This document shows, in pieces, positions 25,482-33,653 of a stretch of DNA of 33,653 nt; the stretch's first letter is position 1, and each line of letters opens with the position of its first letter. This DNA comes from Nitrospinota bacterium. GTDB taxonomy: Bacteria; UBA8248. The stretch covers positions 1 to 33,653 of the forward strand of contig JAPPHK010000001.1 in NCBI GenBank assembly GCA_028820795.1, read 5' to 3'. Both the position numbers and the translations under genes were made by a program. The notes beneath the pieces were generated by a model, which had not been told where the DNA came from, did no database searches, and was given only the letters and a program-made list of their open reading frames with translations.

Positions 25482-25821
25482 GCCTTTATAGATATGCACA
25501 ACGCATGGATGACAATCGCCCGTTTACAGCACGTTGTGGCGTTAACAGAATAGTCGCCTGTTTTTAGACAGTGGGGAATTTCTAACGGCTACGAAATCCT
25601 CGTAGTTTATTGAAAGTATTGTCGGTATTTCTTTTGAATTATGTGCAGTGTGTGCTTACTGCAGTCTGTAATCTAAATGAAAGCGGACAAAATACAACTT
25701 TTGCGTATTTAGGAGTGTCTCTATCTCACCATCCTCGAAAATTCAGTCTGAAGCAACTTGTTAATGGTTAAGTACCACTACCCCCACAACATGTATACAG
25801 GAACCACCGCTTCGAGCTACC
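25482..25821. other. Gene-free interval between convergent genes, contains repeat R3
   Basis: Apart from the dispersed repeat at about 25546-25707 I see no gene, RNA or terminator here. The SIR2 gene ends from the left and the small frame after hamB ends from the right. Confidence 0.5.
25546..25707 (+). repeat. Degenerate dispersed repeat, copy R3
   Basis: The copy has the same layout as R2: TTTAGACAGTGGGG at the left, TTGAAAGTATTG in the middle (shared with R2) and the 40-bp core at 25668-25707 (AATACAACTTTTGCGTA). It is more diverged than R1 and R2 in the core. No transposase follows. Confidence 0.6.
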
Positions 25822-25989
25822 TCACCACGCCTGGTAATCTTTTAGTGTAACAGTTAGCCCTGCTTTTTTGATCGCCCGCTTGGCAGCACCTAGCCTTGTC
25901 GGTGTAAGCTTCACGTACTTAGCAACGATTCGTTTTTGGATTTCGCACCAAAACGCCCAATGATGCCCTCGGCATGCCACTGCCTCCAT
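25822..25989 (-). CDS. Small 55-aa frame directly after hamB
   Basis: ATG 25989 lies 18 bases after the helicase stop on the same strand. The 55-residue product is basic and protein-like (EIQKRIVAKYVKLTP, GAAKRAIKKAGLTVTLKDYQAW). No strong ribosome binding site is visible. It could be a small third gene of the operon or the tail of a decayed gene. I do not recognise a family, and the call rests only on composition and position. Confidence 0.35.
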   Translation of the reverse strand: MEAVACRGHHWAFWCEIQKRIVAKYVKLTPTRLGAAKRAIKKAGLTVTLKDYQAW

Positions 25990-26007
25990 TGTACACGTCC
26001 GCAGTTG

Positions 26008-29000
26008 TCAACTACGTCGATCCATAATATCCGGACCAATTAGTCGAACATGGACCTTATCCTTGTCCGAATCTAGTTCAGCGTAGGCCACTGAATTCGG
26101 TAGAACGTCAATCACCTCGTCTAATCGACCAACTGCCCGAAAATCAGCTCCAGCCAACAACGTTGTCCCACTGGCGACGTCTGATTCAACGCGAACCAAG
26201 GCGCGCTTCGGTAAAGGGTGATCGTACATTTCAGAGATATCGAAGCTCTCAGACGATCTTCGCCAAGTCTGTTCCTTATCACCAAGTACTTGGTCTCTGA
26301 ATCGCCGCCAAAGAGATGCCGTTGATCTACTCGGCCAATCCTGTCGCAGCGACAAATCAGTTACGATATCGCTGGCAAGCCATTGACGCATTTCGTTGCT
26401 ATCGATGAATACTGGTTCGAGTTCATTCACTACCTTTTGTGCTGCTTTTCGTGATGTAAGGCCCCCGCGAACCAATAGCGTCATACGATAATCCGGCAAG
26501 CCAGTGTCAACACATGCTGCCGCAGCACCGGCTATGATTCCCATTTCAGGTTCCCAACCACGTGATTGACGCTGGATCCGAATCGCTTCGAGCGCCCAGA
26601 CAAGCCGATAAATAAACGCATCCTCTATCAATCCAACATGTTCCGAGCCAATATCGGATAGCGACGCGCCTCCAATCCATTGACGTAGCACATCAATCCA
26701 GTTATCGGCGAGCGTATTCGGAGCGAACGGCCGAATGTCCAGCAATAGCGCCGCCAACCGGACGAGAGCTAAGTGTAAATCTTCCTCGTCCGCCTGCAGA
26801 GCTGCAAGGTCCGCTTGTTCCAGATTTTCTCCAAGAGCATCAGCCATCTCGTCTACTTGAAGACCCGTCTCTAAGCCAACGCCCATCGCAAAATACCCAC
26901 GCCGCTGCATGGGAGTCGTTTTCTTCCAAATGAGTCGCGCGCGGGCTGTTAGAATACACATTTGCCTTTCTCTTTCATCAGGCGTCCGGCGCACAAGTTG
27001 CCTAGCCCACAATGACCCCGACAAAGCAGCTTCGAGTAGTTCAGGTAAATTATCTGCATCCGCCTCCAGCGCTTCGACCAAACCAAAAACAATAGAATCG
27101 AGTTTCGCCACCAGAGCATTGAGCGATTCCCCCTCGACATCATCCGCATCTTCGAGCCATGCCTCGTGTACATTAGCCAGATATTCATATCCCCCTTTTT
27201 CTTCAACACCATTTGCCGTTAAACGCCGGATTACTTCATGGATGACTGTTATCAATCCGCTCTTTAGAGACCGTTCCTGCACTTCATTCACAAGGCGCCG
27301 CCACTGAGTCCGACGGTAGTGATGTCTGTCCTTTATCACATGTAGAATCAGCCCCTCCGTATCAACAAACGCGCGTCCCGCACGCCCAGCTACATTGGCT
27401 AGTTCCCCGCTCGATATTCGCTGACCTTCGCGAACTAGGTAAGGGACAAGCAATACTGCCGCATTTAGATTTAGGCCTTGAGCAAGCGTCGGAGACGTCG
27501 CAGTAATTTTGATAGTGCCCGAGGCGAGCAGTCGCTCAACTTCACGCAAAAAAGGGCTTGGCAAGTTGCCATGATGAATCGCAATTCCGTAGCGCAAACA
27601 TTTTACAGCCGGATGATCGCTTCCAAGCCATTCAATACCTATAGCCACCGCTGCCTCGACAGCATTTGGTTCTTCCAATAATGACGGCAGATAGCCTTTT
27701 TCGACTAAGTCAAAAGCCTGATTGCCATAGCCTTCTACCCAATTCGCCTGGGTTATGTAAATCAATGTGCGCTTTCCATCCTCGGCGAAGCGCCATGCGC
27801 TCATCAAAGCCACATCTCTGATATCTCTTGGGTAGGCTATTCTGTCTCTGCCACGCGGAGGCAGTTTCCGGATGAACTGGTTTACGAATGGGCCATTGTG
27901 CTCGAGGTCGTAGTTTAGCCGCCCAGTTTCGGAGCGCCATTCGAGTGTTCCGTAGCGATGACGCGTCGGGCGCCATTCAGACCTGATTGGTTGTCCCTCA
28001 TCGTCAGAGCGAATCCATGCGGTCATGTCGTTTAGTTGTTCGCCATCCGGCAATATCGCAGACAGGCATACTATCCTGCGTTCCCCCGCATCGGCCCGGC
28101 GTAGTAGGCGCTGTACAAGAACCTCGTAGTGAATTTCGCGCTCTCCAGGACCGATGAGGTGGCCTTCATCCAAAACGATCAGGCCGACATCGGCGATGAT
28201 GGTTGGATCATTACGCAGTGCGAAATCCAGTTTCTCGGGCGTAGACACGACAATATGATGACTGCGAAGCGCATCTTCATCTCCTACCGACAAACCGCTC
28301 TTGCCATAGAGCGCGGACACACTCGCTCCGAGCGGTGCGAACCGCGAACGAAAAGATCGTTCAGACTGTGCCGACAAGGCGCGCAGAGGTGTCACAACCA
28401 GCACCCGTTTCCCCATCGCCAGAGCGTTGAGCGTCGCAAGTTCGGCAATTCGGGTCTTACCCGCGCTAGTCGGCAATGAGACCACAAGATCGTCGGTGGG
28501 ATCTGCCGCTCTTTTTGCCGCTTCTATCTGTGAAGGCCAGAGTTCAATCTCCGAAATATCACGAGTGAACAAGGAAGCGATAAAAATGGTTCGGAGGTCT
28601 GAATATACTTCCAAAGCACCTTCTGGTGGGCTTGTCGGAAGCACCACATGAAGCGATTGATTCCAGAGATCATCCACTAACCCAAGGGTCAAGCGAATTA
28701 TCCACCAGAGTGATGACATACCGGTCTCCGCAGATAACTTGAGAGCATTCGAGAGTATTTCCCTGGCAACTGTTACAAAATCCGATTCTCCCGTACGCAG
28801 GGCGAACTCATAGTTCGCCAACGCCCTGCAAACGGAACTGATCAGGATCAGTGCGAGTTCAGCATCCCGGTCATCATCTGGTCCTCGCAAACGTTCCGAG
28901 ATCGCTTCGTCTTGATGCAGATTATCGCGAAGCCAGTCTTTTGCTGTGTCTCGCACCCCGCCGAGATCTCTCAACATAAGTTTGACAAGACAGGTTTCGG

Positions 29001-29418
29001 CGGTGTTCAAGTTTTGCTCTGCGGAATCCACTGGTCGGAAAAGGGCGTAGGAAATTGCCGCATAACTACCGAGATGATACGAAGCTGCTGCCATAACTCG
29101 GTGAAATCCGCGCTGCGGATCGCTCGGGTCACCATTTCTCACAAGGTTTTCAAAAACCCTGCCTGAAGTTGCAAATGCTTTTCGAGCTAAGGCATGTCCG
29201 TTTTCAAGAGAATTCAGCGTCAGCCCGGCGTCCAGTATTGCAAATCCATATTCCGCGAGATCGGCATCCAATGTAAGACGAAAATCAGGCGCGTCCTTCG
29301 GGAGCGTGCCTTCTTGCCTTATGATCGACCAGGCTTCACTCGTATCAACAACACGTCCCCGCGCCCCGCTATCCAATACGTTCTGCAAGAAATTGACCAG
29401 TTCCTCAATTGTCTCCAA
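26008..29418 (-). CDS. hamB: Hachiman helicase HamB
   Basis: The protein has 1136 aa. A helical N-terminal region of about 290 residues precedes an SF2 (Ski2-like) helicase core: Q-like motif ELWPSQIEAAK (292-302), Walker A PTSAGKT (316-322), TPLRAL (343-348), STPEKLD (392-398), Walker B DEGH (417-420), then NVAGRAGRAF in motif VI. The final 450 residues are helical. In Hachiman, HamB is the DNA-sensing helicase that holds the HamA nuclease in check and releases it on damaged or invading DNA, giving abortive protection. The start overlaps the end of hamA by 14 bases, the usual gene order, so the pair is translationally coupled. The naming rests on the pair; the helicase alone could belong to other SF2 systems. 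Confidence 0.82.
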   Translation of the reverse strand: METIEELVNFLQNVLDSGARGRVVDTSEAWSIIRQEGTLPKDAPDFRLTLDADLAEYGFAILDAGLTLNSLENGHALARKAFATSGRVFENLVRNGDPSDPQRGFHRVMAAASYHLGSYAAISYALFRPVDSAEQNLNTAETCLVKLMLRDLGGVRDTAKDWLRDNLHQDEAISERLRGPDDDRDAELALILISSVCRALANYEFALRTGESDFVTVAREILSNALKLSAETGMSSLWWIIRLTLGLVDDLWNQSLHVVLPTSPPEGALEVYSDLRTIFIASLFTRDISEIELWPSQIEAAKRAADPTDDLVVSLPTSAGKTRIAELATLNALAMGKRVLVVTPLRALSAQSERSFRSRFAPLGASVSALYGKSGLSVGDEDALRSHHIVVSTPEKLDFALRNDPTIIADVGLIVLDEGHLIGPGEREIHYEVLVQRLLRRADAGERRIVCLSAILPDGEQLNDMTAWIRSDDEGQPIRSEWRPTRHRYGTLEWRSETGRLNYDLEHNGPFVNQFIRKLPPRGRDRIAYPRDIRDVALMSAWRFAEDGKRTLIYITQANWVEGYGNQAFDLVEKGYLPSLLEEPNAVEAAVAIGIEWLGSDHPAVKCLRYGIAIHHGNLPSPFLREVERLLASGTIKITATSPTLAQGLNLNAAVLLVPYLVREGQRISSGELANVAGRAGRAFVDTEGLILHVIKDRHHYRRTQWRRLVNEVQERSLKSGLITVIHEVIRRLTANGVEEKGGYEYLANVHEAWLEDADDVEGESLNALVAKLDSIVFGLVEALEADADNLPELLEAALSGSLWARQLVRRTPDERERQMCILTARARLIWKKTTPMQRRGYFAMGVGLETGLQVDEMADALGENLEQADLAALQADEEDLHLALVRLAALLLDIRPFAPNTLADNWIDVLRQWIGGASLSDIGSEHVGLIEDAFIYRLVWALEAIRIQRQSRGWEPEMGIIAGAAAACVDTGLPDYRMTLLVRGGLTSRKAAQKVVNELEPVFIDSNEMRQWLASDIVTDLSLRQDWPSRSTASLWRRFRDQVLGDKEQTWRRSSESFDISEMYDHPLPKRALVRVESDVASGTTLLAGADFRAVGRLDEVIDVLPNSVAYAELDSDKDKVHVRLIGPDIMDRRS

Positions 29419-30199
29419 TTGACCCCGCCTCCTCGTAAGCCCCGTCGTAAACGGCCTCGACGAACTCCCCGTGGCCAGAGATTCGCAGGTTCACCAAGTA
29501 TTGCTCGCGCGTGCCGTCCGCAGCATGGAAATCGTCTTGAGTGATTTTATTTGCCTTGTTGCCACTAAGGGTAAATAGGAGATGAGCGAGCCTTCTCTTC
29601 GGTATTGCTCGATTCGTTGCTTGCTTGAGAATCTTCCCACCGAGAACCTTCTTTTCCGGGTCCTCGCTCTGAATTAGTTGGCGGGCGACGAAAATCAGCG
29701 AGTACGCCGATGGTCGTCCATGGTTCTCCTCGAGCCTCGTTCGTGCCTCTTGGATCGTTCCCCTGGAAAGTTTCCTCGCACTCTTGGCTTCACCCTTTAA
29801 TAACTTTAGCCGGTCCTTATTATCATATGCGATGCCGATCACGTCCTCACCTCGCATCGCCATTTCCCGATGATCCTTGCCGCGTAATTTCCTTACCGGA
29901 ACTTCATAGCCAAGCCTTTCCTCTACGAATTCCGCTGCCAGAATCTCGCCGAGTTCGCCTGATCTGCCATTCACCTCTTCGGGCATCAATGTGCGTATAC
30001 ATTCTGCAACTTCTGGATACTCCAGTGTTTCTAGAAAAGCCGCAATTTCATTATCAGAAACATAGTGATTCAGGACGCGGACAGGTAGCTCTTCCAGGGC
30101 ATACTCACGCCCATTCTTAAGTTCGGACAGGCGCCATAAGGTTTTCTTCATAACCACAGTTCGTTCACCGCGGCACCAATTTTTGTAAAGCTCAGTCAT
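29405..30199 (-). CDS. hamA: Hachiman nuclease HamA (DUF1837)
   Basis: The protein has 264 aa from ATG 30199; an internal ATG at 30151 is an alternative, and neither has a strong ribosome binding site. Residues 80-140 carry the PD-(D/E)XK-type set expected of HamA: GELGEILAAEF (E82, E85), RGEDVIGI (E118, D119) and LKGEAKS (E137, K139). The length and the position just upstream of a large SF2 helicase, with a 14-base overlap, fit the Hachiman pair. In that system HamA is a DNase kept inactive by HamB and released to degrade cellular and phage DNA. The N-terminal 75 residues are helical with no second domain. No operon partner is seen upstream. Confidence 0.8.
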   Translation of the reverse strand: MTELYKNWCRGERTVVMKKTLWRLSELKNGREYALEELPVRVLNHYVSDNEIAAFLETLEYPEVAECIRTLMPEEVNGRSGELGEILAAEFVEERLGYEVPVRKLRGKDHREMAMRGEDVIGIAYDNKDRLKLLKGEAKSARKLSRGTIQEARTRLEENHGRPSAYSLIFVARQLIQSEDPEKKVLGGKILKQATNRAIPKRRLAHLLFTLSGNKANKITQDDFHAADGTREQYLVNLRISGHGEFVEAVYDGAYEEAGSIGDN

Positions 30200-30855
30200 A
30201 TGTTTGAGAATCCGATCAGGATGTATGTTATGACTTTCAAATTATTGAATGTTATAGTTGTGCAATGTCATCACAGTTTCTCAGTTGAACCCTAAATAGC
30301 ATATTGCTTTATAGAGGTTTTGTCTCTCTGGGCAAGAATCTTCAATATAGCGACTCCTCAGTCCGTAAATATGCGGATTGATTCCAACTTCTGATGTGAG
30401 AGGTTCTGCCTCGTCACATCCCCTCACGAATTTGAGGCCTTCCGGCAGTATTATGTTGCATCGCCAACTCCCAGCGTTGTTTGTAAGGCTTGTCGTCGAT
30501 TTGGTGCTGAGTTGCTGCGGACGCGGCGCGCGGGGTAGGCATGACAAGTCGCTCCATTACTGGCATGAAAATAAAGCTGATAAGTGCAGCAGTGAGTCGC
30601 TAATCCCAATTACGCTTGGCAATCCAACTTAGTTCCCTTGCTAGAATACTGGCCAGTGCAGCCCGCCATATCTCGTGTATAGATGTGTTAAAACAATTTA
30701 TAGGATATGAAATACAGTTATCCCATTGATATATCTTTGGGATAAATTCGTTGTCCGCAGTCTCATTCGAGACCACCTTCCGCAAAATGCAATCAAAACG
30801 AAAGCGGACGAATTACAACTCCTGCATATACTGGAACACCCTTTTCCTCTTTGTC
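30200..30855. other. Gene-free interval, contains repeat R4
   Basis: About 650 bases separate hamA from the HEPN gene. No ribosome-binding-site-supported gene is present; short frames on both strands lack known motifs. It is AT-rich next to hamA (30200-30290), where the hamAB promoter should lie, but no clear -35/-10 pair stands out. The dispersed repeat core sits at 30789-30828. Confidence 0.45.
30789..30828 (+). repeat. Degenerate dispersed repeat, copy R4 (core only)
   Basis: The 40-bp core is well kept (GCAATCAAAACGAAAGCGG at the left, ATTACAACTCCTGCATA at the right). The 120-bp left part seen in R1-R3 is not recognisable here. It lies just after the end of the HEPN gene on the opposite strand. 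Confidence 0.6.
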
Positions 30856-31407
30856 CTAGAATACATCTTCCTTCCTATTATCGTAGGCGTCGATGATGAC
30901 GATTAGCGCCCGGTTAATCTCAGCAGTTTCAAACACACCACTTGGGTCTTCGTAGATGAACCTCCAGTGTGTGTGGGCATCCCTATGAGAACACAAAACG
31001 TCACGAAGGGGATGCATCTTTGCTTGAAATATGTCCTGCAAATCTTCATGAATGTTTTGCATGCGTGGATCTACCGCCCACACCGAGTGTGGACTCAGTT
31101 TTCGCATTCTAGTTTCCAATCTCTCTTGTGTTCTCGATTTCAATCCCTCGAACAACCTCAGCAAGCGATGGGTTCTCTCAGGCTTTCCCTTCCGTTCCCG
31201 GAATTGCCATGCTTTAAGTGCGATCTCAGTCGCAAGTGACAATAAGATTGGACTTGCCAACGCTATTCCCATAAAAAGAAATGAGTCCAGTTGTGGAAAA
31301 TCGGACTTTTTCCTTTCCAATTCCTCCGCAACACGCTGCAACGACTTTGCATTCCAAATCATCGAATCCGGGTCCCACTTCTTTGCTTCGTTCTTGCTAT
31401 CAGACAC
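30856..31407 (-). CDS. HEPN-type protein, putative RNase toxin next to hsdR
   Basis: The protein has 183 aa from GTG 31407 (AGGGGGA is 7 bases upstream; a TTG at 31410 is an alternative). Residues 42-92 form a long helical pair typical of HEPN domains: FLFMGIALASPILLSLATEI, LKAW, then THRLLRLFEGL. Near the C-terminus HRDAHTHWRF contains R142-x4-H147, the RX4-6H motif of HEPN ribonucleases. It begins 85 bases after the hsdR stop on the same strand, so it may be cotranscribed. HEPN anticodon nucleases such as PrrC are known to guard type I restriction systems; this protein is not PrrC (no ATPase domain), but the placement suggests a similar fail-safe. It could also be a non-catalytic HEPN. Confidence 0.55.
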   Translation of the reverse strand: MSDSKNEAKKWDPDSMIWNAKSLQRVAEELERKKSDFPQLDSFLFMGIALASPILLSLATEIALKAWQFRERKGKPERTHRLLRLFEGLKSRTQERLETRMRKLSPHSVWAVDPRMQNIHEDLQDIFQAKMHPLRDVLCSHRDAHTHWRFIYEDPSGVFETAEINRALIVIIDAYDNRKEDVF

Positions 31408-31491
31408 CAAGCGTTCCCCCTGCGAGTCATTATTCTCGTTTTGTTCTGCCTGCGACAGTTTTCGGACGTGATAGATTTATACGGTCTCAAC

Positions 31492-33653
<2,162 letters not shown>

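Noticed and set aside
30281-30632. Short overlapping frames on both strands between hamA and the HEPN gene
   Set aside because: There is no start signal or family signature; they were kept only as part of the gene-free interval.

Overview
The window looks like an accessory region of a Gram-negative, GC-rich bacterium, most likely a proteobacterium. The signs are Shine-Dalgarno-preceded genes, Sec signal peptides, an IS110-type transposase start, a type I restriction subunit and several ankyrin/Sel1 proteins. The exact lineage cannot be read from the sequence. No rRNA, tRNA or CRISPR array was seen.

Left part (1-8.6 kb, very GC-rich, all + strand). A truncated gene end lies against a small IS66-type element, followed by a decayed IS110 5' region. 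Then comes a duplicated two-gene module. Each copy has a secreted Sel1 / peptidoglycan-binding-like / ankyrin / FGE-sulfatase (C-type-lectin fold) protein (854-2548 and 5643-7751) followed by a small secreted protein of unknown function (2692-3618, and a broken copy at 7911-8573). A secreted coiled-coil protein (3663-5207) lies between the copies. The FGE domains lack the catalytic cysteines. At their C-termini the two paralogues differ in a pattern that resembles the variable region of diversity-generating retroelement (DGR) targets; no reverse transcriptase is in the window. The broken copy ends in a three-way chimera that runs into a truncated EamA transporter gene.

Middle part (9.1-13.1 kb, clearly AT-richer). 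A large secreted protein with a polymorphic-toxin-like C-terminus (TTG start, 9105-11831) overlaps a secreted ankyrin protein (11812-13092). I read these as a candidate toxin/immunity pair.

Right part (13.4 kb to the end) is a defence island. Its genes are: a Trp-rich unknown protein with a possible frameshift; an HTH / PD-(D/E)XK-like / STAND NTPase protein of 1343 aa with a palindromic operator over its promoter; a 2-TM coiled-coil protein; an AlbA_2 / GHKL ATPase regulator; a 1202-aa SIR2-domain protein (DSR-like NADase candidate); a Hachiman pair (hamA nuclease, hamB helicase); a HEPN-type protein carrying an RX4H motif; and the C-terminal two-thirds of a type I restriction HsdR that runs off the window. 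Four copies of a degenerate 40-bp-core repeat separate these genes. One copy lies just upstream of an IS110 start, so the repeats probably mark old IS110 insertions.

The best candidates for something new are the HTH-nuclease-STAND protein, the candidate DGR-target pair, the toxin/ankyrin pair, and the HEPN gene behind hsdR. All functional statements are read from motifs and context; no database search was run.
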